The translations under genes and the position numbers were made by a program. The notes below the pieces were generated by a model, which was given only the letters and a program-made list of their open reading frames with translations, searched no databases and had not been told where the DNA came from. A stretch of 64,000 nucleotides of DNA from Limonium bicolor. Taxonomy: Eukaryota; Streptophyta; Magnoliopsida; Caryophyllales; Plumbaginaceae. The DNA is taken from assembly GCA_023374045.1 (NCBI GenBank), contig CM041776.1:319263925-319327924 (forward strand), written 5' to 3'. Positions 44,371 to 57,548 of this stretch are shown one piece after another; the stretch's first letter is position 1; every line of letters begins with the position of its first letter.

Positions 44371-45225
44371 ATACCTCTTCCTGCTTAAGAGATCATCGTA
44401 TCCCAACTCTGCACTCTCTTATACACTATGTCTCTTATATATCCAAACACTTGCCCCTTGTGCCTGCCACTGGAGCTTGGAAACCCTAGGTAAGGGCCAA
44501 GGTCCGAGACTTTCTTAACACCAAAAACACTTGAGACCCGATTCCTAACATGGATCAGGAGGTTCATTGAGAACATGGGACAACATTAACACTTTGGCCC
44601 GAGGCCTTTCAGAAGTCCTCAATGATATTAATGAATTTTATGGTGTTATCCTGATTGGCTCGTCCAAGATCACACAACCGTCCGCAAAGAAGAGATTAGT
44701 TATATCGAAGCCCAGTCCTTGGTATGTGAAGCCACTAATAATATGAGAAAATGCTGCAATTCGGAGAGCTGACGATAAGGCTTCCATGTAACAAACATAG
44801 AGGAAGGGTGATAGTGGATCACTTTGTCTAAGGCCTCTATGAGGTGTAAATGTGTGGCTGGGTTGACCATTAATAAGAACCGCGAAAGAGACCGAGGTAA
44901 TACACTTTTCATCAACATTCACCCATCTCTCATGGAAACCCTACTTCTTAGAACCACAAGGACAAAGAATCATTCCACCATATCAAACGCCTTGGCCATA
45001 TCAAGCTTCAACAAAAAATGACCACTCTTAACAACCTTGGAAATTTTCATAGAATGGGTGACCTCATGAGCAATGATGATATTGTCATATATCAGCCTTC
45101 CCGGAACAAAAGCACCTTGATCCTCTTAGATGACGTACTTAAAGACATCCTTGATTCTATTAGTGAGGACTTTGGAAATAACTATGTATGTTGTGCTGCA
45201 TAAAGAAATGGGTCTGGAGTCCTTC
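44371..45225 (-). pseudogene. L1 LINE ORF2, reverse transcriptase palm region
   Basis: Read from 45225 down: SRPISLC, ISKVLTNRIKD, QGAFVPGRLIYDN, LDMAKAFDMVEW, then NGQPSHTFTPHRGLRQSDPLSPFLY and LFFADG, then LGPYLGFPS..GR.K. These are successive RT motifs of plant L1 elements. The catalytic FADD is FADG here, losing the second Asp, and frames shift more than once. It is interrupted at 44371 by the tRNA-Asp element and at 45225 by a solo LTR. Confidence 0.9.
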
Positions 45226-47734
45226 TTTTATGCTCTAATTTTTTTCTTTTGTTTCTGTTTTGTAATGGGGTGTCATGTTATTTTTTACCTTATGTTAGTA
45301 TGAGTATGACATGAGTGGCTAATCATATTAACTTAGAAGGGCAGAGGGGTTAGAGAGTCATTTTTCTTGGTTGTTAATTAAGAATAAGGAAGGGAGTTCC
45401 CATTTCACGTTATTTTATTTTCCTCATTCCTCCTTTATTTTCTAATTTCCGTTCTGCTTTCTTCTCCCTTTGCTCCACTTCTTTTTCCTTGTTCATCTAA
45501 CCCGATTGTTTGTTTGATCTTCCGCGTTGTTCGAGTGTGAAGTCTGAGGCCTCTGTTGCCGTGTTGTCTGTCGTTATTCAGGTTTGGAGATTATGGGTTT
45601 ATTTAGTATTCGTTCTTCATTTAGTTTTCTTAGTTTCTGATTTTGGTTCCGACTTCTGATCAATTTAGTCAGTTGTTCGTTGAGTTCGTGAGGGGAGTTC
45701 GAAGACTTTGTTGTAGGGATCTGTAGAGTCTTGCGGGTTCTTTGATTCGAGGTAGATGGATTCAGTAGGGGTGTGTTCACCCATGGGGATTCTAGAATTT
45801 TGTTTCGATTCTGAATGTGTTCAGTATGTTCTTTGATTTGGGTGTGAATTTGAGTTGGTTTTGAGTTGCTTTTTTTTTCTCTACTAAACCCAAGGGAAAT
45901 GTATTTTGATTGCTTACTCTGATATGAAGAATTAATGTGTTAACATGGTGAATTGTGGTATTTGGGTTCATCTGTTATATATGCTTCTAAATTGGCAATT
46001 TTTTCATTCGGTCCGGACTTGCAAGTCCGGATAGGTCTTCGGATGCATGTGTCCTTCGACGGTTTTTACTTTGTCCGTACTTCGGTCCGGAATTGTATGT
46101 TCGGACGGGGTGCGAGGATGATGTGTGGGTTTACGGTTCGACTTGTGTCCAAACTTGTAAGCATGGACACAAGTTTGGACACCTCGTAAGTTTCTTTTTT
46201 GGACTCTGTCTGAACTTGTAAGTTTGGACAAATGTTCCAATGCCTCGGTTTTGAGTAACAACATGCATCCGAACTTGTAGGTTCGGACACCTCTGATTTG
46301 AGTCACAACATGTGTCCGAACTTGTAGGTTCGGACACATGTTTGAACACCCCTCTGATTTGACTAAAATGTTCATTTGACTTCCGTTTTGTATTTCATTT
46401 GTGGGGTTATGATCCCCTAGCTGTGTATAAGCTATTTTGACATGTTTTAGTTCATGTTTTCAAGTTTTTCCATTCTAAAATTATTCATTCTATTTACGAT
46501 ATCTGAACTGCTTTGAAAGTGTGATTTCGGTTTCCATTTCTGCTCGGCTTTCATGCTTTGATAGTTTTGATGTAAGACCTTTGTTTTGCAACGACTTCGG
46601 TTTCATTACATAAGGATAAACTGTGCTATGGTGTTTTTATTTTACAACACATTATGTTCTGTAAGAGAAACCTCTGTTTTGGGACCTAGTTACTTTGCCT
46701 TCTGAGCCGTGGATGGATGGGTCGGGCTATCCCGTAGCATGCTACTAGATGCCATTCTGTTTCTGTTTTGGGACCTATGGGTTTATTGGTCTTTAGACCA
46801 TTTATGTGTTGTTGAGGATCTTTCGATCCATGGGTCTTTGACCCTTTCTGCGTTGTCGAGGATCTTATGATCCATTGGCCTCTAACCATTTTTGTGTGCT
46901 CTGAGCTGGTGCCCCATTTTGATTTGTGAATGTTCTGATTCGTGAACTCTCTGCTTTGCGAACTCTGTTAAGTTCTACTAAATGTATTTTGACATTGGCT
47001 TTTGTTTAGTTTTGAGATTTGACAGCTTTTGACATGAAACTCTATTGGGTTCATTGTTTCAATTCTGAAAGTGTGGCTTCTGCCCCATTTGCTTTCTGTG
47101 TTTGATAGTTCTAGTTTATGAACTTCCGTTTTTGGCAAGAGTTATGTTCTGTTTGCTAACGAGTTTTATTATGAAGTTCCACTCTGTTCTGTTTTCTCCT
47201 TCTAATAGTTTGATAAATGTCATCCACTGTTAGGTTACCTTTTGTGACTTCTGTCTTGCTCTGCCTGTATCTGATTTTGGATTGTTTCGAAAAGCTTTCC
47301 GTTTTGATTCTAACTCTGATTTGCGAACCATATAACTTTATGTAGCTATGTTCTATAAATTGTTTTGAGCATGCTCAGGCTGATGAAGTTTATCACCTGC
47401 TGAGCTATGCTTTGCTTACCCTATTAATCCTCTGATTTACAAATTGCTTAGCATTTTGGCTGGAGGTTTCTTCTTTCGTCTTTTAGCTTTGTATTCGGAG
47501 TTTGTGCTTGTATTGCCGACCATGTGGTCATTTTGTATTTTGGAGCTCTGAGCTTACTTCCTTTTTGATAGTTTCTCATTTGTAAACTACTTGATCAGCC
47601 TTATAAACTCTTATTGTATAATATATGAATTATTGTTTTGGATTTGGGTTTTGTGTAGTAGTCTTGTGTATCTTAGGTAATAAGTGTGCGGCGTGTTTTG
47701 ACCTTAGAACTATGGTGGTTTTGGGGTCGTTACA
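45226..47734 (+). mobile_element. Solo LTR (family E), 2509 bp, TSD CCTTC
   Basis: Perfect duplications CCTTC lie at 45221-45225 and 47735-47739. The right end GGGGTCGTTACA is like the chromovirus LTR ends in this window. The left end reads TTTTATGCTC, without the expected TG, perhaps mutated. Removing the block and one CCTTC rejoins the LINE in frame (ANTMK / DSRPISLC). No PBS, PPT or genes inside, so a solo LTR is the simplest reading. Confidence 0.8.
46005..46350 (+). repeat. Array of TCCGGACTTGCAAGTCCGGA-like motifs in LTR E
   Basis: 46012-46031 is a perfect 20-bp palindrome. Variants such as GTCCGAACTTGTAGGTTCGG recur about six times to 46340. The minus-strand ORFs over it are repeat translations. 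Confidence 0.85.
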
Positions 47735-49740
47735 CCTTCATAGTGTTGGCACCTGATTGTTTTGGTATAAGAACTATGTGCGTATGATTGAGGCCAGCAA
47801 GCATATAGTTTGAGTTTAAGACAATAAGGGTTGTATTGATAAAGTGCTCTCCAATAATCTCCAAGTAGGCATTGAGGAAGACACCATTAACTTCGTCAAA
47901 GTCTGGCTCTTATTGAGGTTCATGCCTCGTAGGGTCTGGATCACTTCATCCCTGGTGAAGGTCGGCCTAAGAGCTCATTAAGTTAGGGTGGGACCCTGTG
48001 GTCTTCTCTAGCTAGCAGCCGAGGGTTATGAACATGACAAGTGGTCTGAAAAAGGTTAAGAAAATAGTCACGTGCAATTTCAGCTATACCATTCGAATAT
48101 GCTGCTCTTCTTCCCCGTTCGTCAATGATATTATGAATAACATTTTTCTTTCTTCGAGCTTGAACCTTCTGGAAGAAGAACTGAGTGTTTGTGTCCCCTT
48201 TATTGATCCATTTATGGCATGATCTTTGTGTCCACTGAGCTTTTTCTCTTTGTAGGAGCCAGTCTAGCTCACGATTTAGTTTCCTTCAAGTATTCTGAGC
48301 TGCTAGAGATGGTAGTGCCAGGCCACACAATCAATTTCCTCCTCAAACTCCGTAATTTTCATAATCTCCTCTTTGAATTTTATAACCCCAAGCTTTGAGA
48401 ATCTTGCCACAGCATGAGATTTTCTTGGTATATCCTCCGCTCCCTTGCATATTTGACCACACATTCTGCACAATTTGCCCACACTCTGGATTCTCGACCT
48501 AACAGTTCTCAAATTTGAATTGGGGGGGTCCCCCTCTATGTATCTCATTAGTTAGAAGCTGAATGAGATGACGGTCAGATGGACCCCAACACAAATGGAT
48601 GTTGCGTACATGAGGAAAAATCCGAGACCAAGTCGAGTTTGCAAGAAATTTTTCCAATACGCATCTTGTGTTATCTCGTCCACATCACGGTTTGTATAAG
48701 TGTAGATATCTCCAACAAGGCCCAAGTCCAAGATTTGGAAGCGACTCAAGCAATGGCGAAAAACAAGCATACGGCCTATGTTCCTTTTGCATCGTATCCC
48801 TACTCATATCTAATAAGAATCTCATTGAAATCCCCAAAAAGGAGCCAAGGGTGAGTGACTGGGCATTGGAGCTAGTGAAAAAGAGTCCAAGTACGCCAGT
48901 GTTCCGATGTATCTGACCATTCATAGATACTAGTACAATACCATATAGATCCCAATCCGTTAATCACTCTAAAAGTCAATATGATGGAGGGAGTAGGATA
49001 GTACCTCAATCTATAGTAATTCACATTGATAGATGGCGATCCCTCCATATCTTCCAGCACAAACCAACGCAATTCCCTGGAACCCCCACAGACATCTATC
49101 GAATGCTCGCATCTCTTTGCATTTCTCTTTGGGGGATTCGCTCCTGATCACATTCAGAACTCATTTTTGAGCTTCCGGTCTACCAAGACCTCGACATTTC
49201 AGAGCGAGTTGAGGCAATGTACGTCATTACTTAATGATTTAAACACATTATACCAACTCCGCCTTTTTACTCTTATTGACTTTGCTCACTACACGAGACA
49301 CACGTTATCTCCTTACAGAAACCTACCTGACCTAGATCATCATTGACAAGACTAGAAAAAAGAAAGCCACATCTTAAAGCAAAGCTTGAATCTCATTGGT
49401 CGAGGCACTTTTCATGGGCACTATCCACGCGTGTAGTTTACCATTTCTTGAGACTATCCCAACTTTGTTCTTTTGTCTTGTTCCCTTCTGTTAGACGATG
49501 ACGCCATTTTGATCAAACAAAGATGATACTCCTTTTCCTTCGATGTATATTTGTTCCACTAAAATTAAGTGAAGTAGTCTCCATGTCAAACTTTCTTGGC
49601 AATGAGCTTTCTGATTTATTTTCTCATGCAATGGCGTCATTGCTTTTCCCTGGTGAAGTTTCTACACTGAAAAAGTCATTCTCACTTCTAGAGATTTACC
49701 GTTTAATTTCTCCTTGATCTGTTATCTAAGATTGGTGGGT
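47735..49740 (-). pseudogene. L1 LINE ORF2 5' part: endonuclease and linker to RT
   Basis: Read from about 49740 down: a basic linker, then a decayed AP-type endonuclease from about 49350 to 48550 (GG...LRWF, a tGvYG-like segment, a DLG..GD.YTYTN block). Then comes the typical region before RT: QREKAQWTQRS, W..KGDTNTQFF, RR.KN.I and YF.NLFQ, ending LIPKQSGANTMK at the LTR E junction. Many frameshifts and stops. No clear ORF1 is seen upstream. It is the same LINE copy as the pieces at 44371, 38555, 37374 and 21169. Confidence 0.85.
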
Positions 49741-50784
49741 ATTTTTTGACATGGAAAACTTCTTTCATCTTAAGTAGGGGCTTTTCGAGCTTGTTCTGGA
49801 GTCATCTTACTTATGAGATAATATTCAACATCAAGTATGTTGCATGTCAATCAAGTATAAACTATGAGTAAGATGTCTTTTCATTTGCAGGAGCATACTT
49901 TTCGTTTGGGATTGGTTAGTCATCAAGCTGAGATAGAGAGCCCATTTAAGTTTACCTTTTGGATAGCAACAAGATTCTCCTTAAATAGAGACATTGGCTT
50001 CTCCTTTTGGTGAGAGACAACGTAGTTGCTTCACTTCACAACTTCCTACTAACTCAAGAACTTCACCAAATAACTTTGCACATACATGCTATCATCAAAA
50101 CCTATAGGAGAAGTACACTGAGTATAGCGCAACTCAACTATAATACACTTGTAGAGCTTAACAAAAGCATTGGAGCTGAAAAATGATCTACAAAAACAAA
50201 GTGAAGTTCTCTCACTTTGGACAATGGATATTTAAGGGGTGATAGAGTTTTTGCAATGAATCTTGTTAATGGAAATACTAAAAAAATACAATGAGCAAGA
50301 TAGCTTCAAATGTAGTATCCAATAGGTCTTATAAATCTTTACAAATCATGAAAGAAATCTAGAATTAGAGAAAATCAGTGTAAAGGATTTTAGTTCTTAT
50401 TTGAAAATATCTGAAAGTATGTTTGATGCTTAACGCAAACATTAACATAAAAATACCCATGGACCATAGTAACATGAACATCTTTGTGTGAGCTGTTCTA
50501 AAGCTATTTCATAATAGACACGGTTTAACTCAAAATACTGTTATCAAAAAGCGAACATTGAAATCTGCACTTCAATATAAAAAGATAACAAGCATAGCAC
50601 ACAATTGTTTTTATCAAAAGATATAAGATGAATATAACTCAAATACAGGGAAATACTAAGAAATGGCATAATGTAGACTAAAACACTATCACACGATCAT
50701 ATGATGAAATTGAAAATGTGAAGGGGAAAAATGTAATACCTAACCATTTTTTATGTGCACGATGATATGGTAAAATCAGAGTTT
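49741..50784. other. Intergenic or LINE 5' region, no gene
   Basis: AT-rich. It may include the LINE 5' end, but no matching target duplication for the poly(A) end at 21169 was found. No coding signal. Confidence 0.35.
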
Positions 50785-51790
50785 ATATGTGCGAACGCGT
50801 TTGGAGAGGGGGAGAGAGAGATAAAGCTCTCTCCTCTATCTTCCATTCCTCAATTTCTTTTGTTTATAGGTTCTTGTAACATGCAACTTTCATAGCCATT
50901 TTCTTCCCCAAGCTTTCTCAAATTCACTCAATGATTGCTCTTTTTCTGTCCTCAACCACGGGTGCTTTGTTTTCCACTCTGCTTTTTGCTCTTTGGTGAC
51001 CTCCGCTTCACAGATCCGGAGCCTCCACCATCTCTTGCACTAGTGCCGCCTCCTGGTTCGCTTTTCAACCTCTGGTGGCACCACTTCTCAGATTCAACTT
51101 CCTCTGACTTGCTCCGCACATATCTTGTGTTGATCCAAAGTTGCATGTCGATTTTGGGCGAGATCCGACTCTTTCTTACTTTTCATTTTCGCTAATAAGG
51201 ATGAACTATCATCCACCACAAGTTTTCCCTCTTATTGCAGTTTTTATGATCTTTAGCCATACTAGGAGTTTATGCTTTCAAATAATTTTCTATTGTATTT
51301 TTTCAAAGAAGTGGATATTTTACAACTCCACGTAGCCTTCTTTGTTTGGTTTGTTTTGCTTGTCTTTCAGATTATGCTCTCCAGGGTTCGTTTCATTTTG
51401 GGGTTGGCTTTGATGTTAGATTCGAGGTTGGTTATCTGGTTCTCGTCAAAGCTGGTGAAATCATCAACAAGTTCTCTTTGCACTCTCGATCTTGCATATA
51501 GGATGCGCGACCAGTCTCTTGTCGCATACCTCGTTGAAGGATGCTCCCTTTCACTGCTGGATAGACAAGCGTCCTTGAGGATGAGGTTGACCTCAGTAGT
51601 TTGCCCTTTTGGGCCTTGCTGTTGTTTTCCTTGCTTCGGTCTTTGGCATTGAGATCTTGTGTTGATTTGACCAGCTTCATTCGCCTTCCTCTCCTGCTTA
51701 AATCTTTAGAATTGTTCTTAAACTTTAGTCTCGATCCTAAGAGTGTAAGCATCTGGTTTTAATCAATATACATCCTATTTTCAAAGAAAA
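50785..51790 (+). mobile_element. Non-LTR retroposon (LINE-like, ~1.0 kb) with 13-bp TSD
   Basis: It is flanked by AAAATCAGAGTTT at 50772-50784 and 51791-51803. It ends in an A-run (51783-51794, partly shared with the TSD) after AATCAATATACATCC. The 5' part is a GA/CT-rich leader (about 50807-50860). The middle has ORFs with no RT or endonuclease motif (50935-51195, 51272-51652). It could be an internally deleted L1, as at 8460-9582, or a retrocopied cellular transcript. I do not recognise the coding content. Confidence 0.7.
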
Positions 51791-51803
51791 AAAATCAGAG
51801 TTT

Positions 51804-52491
51804 GTGGTTGTGGTGCCGCTGGTGAAATATGCTAGTTTATTGAAGTAATAGTTAACACACATGTAGGTAACACAACGTAATACATAGAATACATTTGATA
51901 AGTGGCATGTACATATTTTTCAAGTGGGATTAATGGAGCTATAGATAGATCGGATAATATGGATAATTTGGTTTGGGTTTGGTTCAGTTTAGGTCAGTCC
52001 GAATCGGGTAGCTTAAGATTATTTGATATACGACTCATGTTAGATTTAGGTCAAGTGAATTCAATTTTTTCAGTTACGTTCTAATTAGTGATACTTCTGG
52101 TCGTGTTCGGATCAGCTCGGGTAATCTCGATTTGGATGTAATTCGACTGAAGTAACAAATCATATTAATTTGTGTATTATATACATGTTAGATCATAATG
52201 AGATTTGAGTGATTGTAGTACATGTAACTTAATATGAGTAGCTTTTATTTGGACCTATTTTACAGTTTGATTTGGTTCAATTCAAATTGTTTTAGATTTC
52301 ATGTCATTTTTAAAATTATATTATTGGGTCAAATTTCGGATTAAAATCAGATTGATTTGGTTCTGTTTTTCAGGTTCTAGCGTGTCTAATTGTAGACCGA
52401 TCATATAGATGAGGACTTATGTTGTTGAAATATTAATATGGGTGTCATCATGTGGAAGATTCAATCATGGGTGATACATCTTTAATTAAAA
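51804..52491. other. Intergenic, decayed repeat
   Basis: 51940-52390 has GGTTTGGGTTTGGTTCAG, GTTCGGATCAG and GGATTAAAATCAG text as in hAT-type MITEs, but no clean ends. Confidence 0.35.
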
Positions 52492-52733
52492 TACTCCCTC
52501 CGTCCTGAATTGACCGTCCTGTTTGTTTTATGACACGTTTTTCAACTTCAATATTAAACATATAAGATAAAATAATTTTATAAAACTAAATTTTGTAACA
52601 TATAGTTTATCATGTAAGGAATCATATACAAAACTTGAATTTTTAAAATTAATTTATCGTATATGTTAAAAATTGAAGTCAAACGACATATCCAAATAGT
52701 AAACAGGACGGTCAATTCAGGGCGGAGGGAGTA
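52492..52733 (+). mobile_element. Stowaway MITE copy 3
   Basis: TACTCCCTCCGTCCTGAATT...AATTCAGGGCGGAGGGAGTA, 242 bp, TA at the ends. Nearly the same as the copy at 18289. Confidence 0.92.
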
Positions 52734-55058
52734 TACCATAGTGGCTATTCGTAAAGCTTCACTTTTGTAAATGAAACAAACTGTAATAGTTGAAGAATTT
52801 TTTTATTAAGAAAATATCTTGAAGACAACACAATGGCTCCATGATCTAAACTCGGTAACAGTTAACTTTCCCATTTTTTCTCAATTACTTTATTCGTTTT
52901 GATAGCTACCGTTTTCCCATTTGTTTCCTCTATTTTATTTTATTTATTTTGACTGCGGACAGTTACATCTCACTTTTTCTTCTCTATTTTATTCATTTTA
53001 ACCGCTGATAATTGCCGAGACGAGACAACTGACATAAAATGAAACCATTCACTAGCGAGAATTGCTAAGAGCCAAAATCACCCCTAGTGTCCCACCTGAA
53101 ATTCCATAATGAACATCTCCCTTCCTCCCTCATTTTCTCTCTCAAATGCTTTGATTAGTGTTCATTTAACTGTACAATAAGATTAATCATGGAACAATTT
53201 TGATTATCTATGGTTCCTACAAAAATATTAAATTAAAAATATAAAGTGAAAAGGAGCTTTTGTTCAGTTTGATATATCTGTGGCTGCTTTTGTAAGACCC
53301 AAGCAAGGACTCCCAATATTTTGTAGATATGTTCAACAGAGACAATTTTTTTTCTACAAGACCTCTTAAGAACCTAAATATATGGTCCACAACTACCTTT
53401 GCAATCAAAATACTTCATATAAATGAGAAAAAAACAATTAAAGAACATATATGTGAATTCTATAATATAGGTGAATAATCCAATAGTTCTTAAAAGAAAA
53501 AAAAGTAGAAGATGGCTAAGAGCTCAAATTTAAGTTATAGTAAACATGCTCTAAAACAACACTAACATTTATTAAACTTGAGAGTCCAAGTTTCAAACCA
53601 ATTCAATAAAGCTCTTGAAGTTATGCAAAATAAGGAAAGGATTCATTCACCAACGACAGTAATTGAGCAACTTAATAGGCCGTCATATTACACTGTCTAT
53701 AAAACCAAGATTATGAACAAAGTCATAACCTTAGAATAAATAAATAGCATCATCTAACACATGTTTAGCTTAAAAGCTAATCACCAGTAAAAAAAATGTA
53801 GAAATTGGTAATCCGAGAGGATCCATCTCAATCACAATGCTAATGTACATGAGAATGAGCAAATTAAACCTCAAGAGAACAACCCTTGCTTCTGCAGTAG
53901 TAGCTTCTTAAAGGCCGAGCATGTTTAAATAGAAGCAAGCTACAATAGCAGCAAAAGCGTCATGAACCACAAGACCCAAAGAAATCGCTAGACAACAGAT
54001 AATAGTTATGTCAATGTAAGTCATTAATTAACAAGGAACGGGAAGATACTAGACTTGAGAATGATCAGACGCTTCTAGGTGCGAGACTAGATGGATTTGA
54101 GTCGATGCATCAATGAAAGTTAACTTTTCATATGACTGAACATAAGGAAAATTGGAAGTACAAGCTACATTCTTACTAGAATAAATTACCTAACACGGGT
54201 CTCATCCCATTGTTTAGAGGTAGAACATAACCAATCTTGAACATGGCCCAGGACCTGCGAGGACGTTGTAAGAATGGCAAAACTCGTCTTCACAGTGGGC
54301 TAAAACTTATTTGCGGGGAACTAAATCATAAATCATTATTAAGCGCCTGACAACCAAGGCAAGAGGGCAGCACTTCAAATCTCTTATCCAATTAAACAAC
54401 TATTGAAGAATCAGAGGAAGCGAAATCTTATAAGATCTGAAGCTACCAAACCCTAACTTAGAGAAGCCATTTCTGCGAACCGCAAGTAGATGCCCTACTT
54501 AATCATGATGGTTATACATGAAGATGAACTGCCAGACAATTATCTCATTGTTCGACTGCTTAACTAATTTGGTATGGGATCTGGAAAACTGATATCAGAT
54601 ATAACCATATGAAATCAGAGACGGTAGATCTTATCCCTGTGCGTTTCATTTTTTGTTACACTTTCGCTTGATGAAAAATGAAATGCAGGGCATGCTTCAA
54701 GCAGCCCCGTCTTTCTTCTGAGGATAACACGTATGGTCGTACCTTGCAAACATTGCTACTATTAAAACTATAAAACCACCACAATCGTATAGTAAAGGAA
54801 TAACAGCTACAATTTCCATTTTGCCTCTACATTTCAAGCAAGCCCAAATGAAAAGTCTGATCTCCAATGCAATGATGGAAAAACAATTTCCTTCTTGCCA
54901 ATACCGTTTGGAAATTAACATTAACAATAAATTGAGCTCAGATATGGCATTGGATATCAATTAATCGAACAACAGCCATTCAGCCACATGTTAGCATAAT
55001 ATGTACACTGCTCTTGAGAAGACCGACGCCACAGAAAACAAGCATGAAAACTCTCCTA
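52734..55058. other. Region downstream of the 171-aa gene, no second gene found
   Basis: AT-rich. The minus-strand ORF 54960-54697 begins about 100 bp past the stop of the five-exon gene and probably lies in its 3' UTR or beyond. ORF 53408-53217 has no recognisable domain. No RNA gene seen. Confidence 0.4.
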
Positions 55059-57305
55059 TCAGTCGTATAATCCTTCATCTTCCCATACATCAACCAGAAA
55101 GTCCACCATCTCCTGTCAAGAAACATCCTTCTAATAATAAGAACTACATACCACCTATCATATGATAAACATTCAAATGAAATGACCAGATCTCATCTTT
55201 TGTCTGAGACTCTTGAAGAAAAACTTCATCTACTTCATGTTTCTTATGTTCAGATTAGTTTTGTTAGGCGCTTTAGTATTACCAGGCGTTAGACGCATTA
55301 CTGCTGTTATGTTGTTGCATATTTTGGTCAGCTGTTTGGTTATTAATATTCTGTTACATCGGTTGTAGCGAGAGTTTGTTAGAGTTGTCAGACTTTGGTT
55401 GTGGGTGTGAGTGCCAGCTGTTGGGTACTTGAGGCAGTATGTTAGTGATGTATGGTATGGAAGTTTACGAATAATATCATCAGCCCTCTCTGTTATAGAG
55501 TGTGGATTTTAGGTGTTGGCTGTTGTCTCTATCAGGTTTAATGTTATCCAATTGAATCTTTCACAAGTTCAAATTTGATCTGAATGACCTGTTCCTCAGA
55601 CAAAAACAAGCAAGCACTACAGACATTGTCACCGAGCATCATACAACCCAGCCTCATAAATCAGGAGGAAGAGCAATTAAAATTTGAAAAGCAGACTATG
55701 CGAAAGGGTAAAAGAGCATCACACTAAACTTACAGAGAGTGGAACGGGTTGGCGAAAAGGCTTGTTGTTCCCTAGCAAGCTATCGTATGTTGAGCATACC
55801 CTACAATGCAAATGTTGACATCGTCAAGCTCAGCAAGCCACCTAAGTACATTTACGAGAGAAGAATCTTTTTCATATAATGGGATTAGCTAAAGCACTGA
55901 CCTTATAGTCCGACTCTGTGAGGGCCGAGGTTGATGCAATTGTTGTTTTCCACCCGTCCAATGGGCACGGATTTGGTTCCAAAGAAAGTAACCTACTCAA
56001 CACAAAATAAAATTGCAACAAGCTAAGCAACTCATCATGCAGAACAAAGTCCAGCCACTTCCTCAACATATGTCAATATCACATTTAACACAAACCAGCT
56101 AACCATGATTCACAAATTCAGAGCCATTGCTACTCGTGGCTGGTGAGACTATACAAACAACATCAGATAACAGAGAAGATTGGCTTCTTTGAGAGAGAGT
56201 ATTGCCAAGGTCAATGTTGCAAGTACTACTCGTCCAGAAACCATCAGACACGCTGGATCTCTCCACTGGTAGTCCGTGATAATTTACTGCTCCCTCTGAT
56301 CTGTTGTAAATGGGCAGAAAGCTTGCCGGTTTTGCAATTCTTCCAAGACAACCTCTGTTCTGCCATGAATCAATATATTAAAATCTCGATCTAAATATAA
56401 TAATTACGCAAAGAATGAGCCAAATAAGAACTTGATAAAACAGACACAAGTATTGACTCATTAGTTAAGGTTACAGAGCTCAAGCTGTGAAGAAATATGT
56501 TCCATGATTAACTAACCCTGTTCTCCTAACTAGCAGATAGTTATAGTAAATAGCTAATTTAGTAAACCGATACGAAGTAAAAGAATAATAAGGTCAACTG
56601 ATTGTCTTGTTGTCAAAAAGGCCCTAAAACAAAATGCATATGGGATATGAAACTGAAAAAAGTGAATTGCTCCATGAACAAGTTGTGATTGCAAATACAT
56701 GCATGCAAAAGTCAGGGTAGGGCGAGCATATGCGGATGGGTAAACCCAATCTAGTATCAAATTCTAAGATGATCATTCCTGATTCTACAAGAAAGCAGGA
56801 GGATGAAGCCAGGAAATACAAAATAATAGTTTAATGAAAGAGAGCTTGAACAGTTGACTTAAGAGCCCGAGCATCCCTTCACGGAAACACTGGAATCAAA
56901 CGTTACCACCATAGACCTCAAACATCTGGAGGAACCTTCTACCCAATTTTTTTTTCTGCAATTCCATGATACAACTTCATAAAGAATGACTGATATCAGT
57001 TATTGATTGCCTTGGCCAGTATCTCTATCTCCCGCCGAATTAACCGGAATCCAGTTCAATATAAACAAATAAGAAACAACAATATGAGGAGCTGAGAAAT
57101 TCGCCGGAACACTCTCATGATTAGAAGTCAGTCGGAAGAAAGGAGTGATCATAAACGCAACAATTAGAAAGCGATCTGCAAATTTGAACCAACACGTCGA
57201 ATCACACAAAAGGATATCGACTTAATAGAAAGAAAGAACTTGAAGGGCATACCCCATACAGGCAAGGAAGCTGTCGATCCAAGCGGCGAAAGAAGGATAG
57301 AGCAT
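55059..57305 (-). CDS. Five-exon host gene for a 171-aa plant protein (DUF4050-like)
   Basis: Exons on the minus strand are 57305-57253, 56354-56104, 55992-55902, 55800-55734 and 55112-55059. All introns are GT...AG and the phases join exactly (516 nt including TGA). The protein begins MLYPSFAAWIDSFLACMGGC. It then has a SSVSDGFWTSSTC segment, SQRSQSS, SEFVNHGYFLWNQ, YDSLLGNNKPF and ends EMVDFLVDVWEDEGLYD. These blocks match a conserved small plant family I recall as DUF4050; its biochemical role is unknown to me. There is no transmembrane segment or enzyme motif; the N-terminal Cys/Gly run could be lipid-modified. This is the only clear host gene in the window. No frameshift or stop. Confidence 0.88.
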
Positions 57306-57530
57306 GCTATTTAGAGGCACACTAGACTGTCTGGCGCTCCTTTTGGAGCTTTTCGCGATTTTAGGTATCGGAAAATTCAATTGAGTGAGCGTCCCGGGAG
57401 TGAGTAAGATAAAATTAGATTCGAACCAATTCGGTTAATTATATTTGGGAGTGAGAGAAAGAGAGAGGGAAAGCAATAATCAATAAATATGATGTGCCAG
57501 TTATTGGGTAGCATCCGAAGGTTTATAATC
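57306..57530 (-). promoter_or_regulatory. 5' leader and core promoter of the 171-aa gene
   Basis: Upstream of the ATG is a pyrimidine-rich stretch (minus strand CTTTCCCTCTCTCTTTCTCT, about 57475-57450), common around plant transcription starts. A TATA-like TTATAAAC is at about 57528-57521, some 220 bp before the ATG. The predicted start lies between them. Confidence 0.45.
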
Positions 57531-57548
57531 CGGGCGGCACATAGAAAC

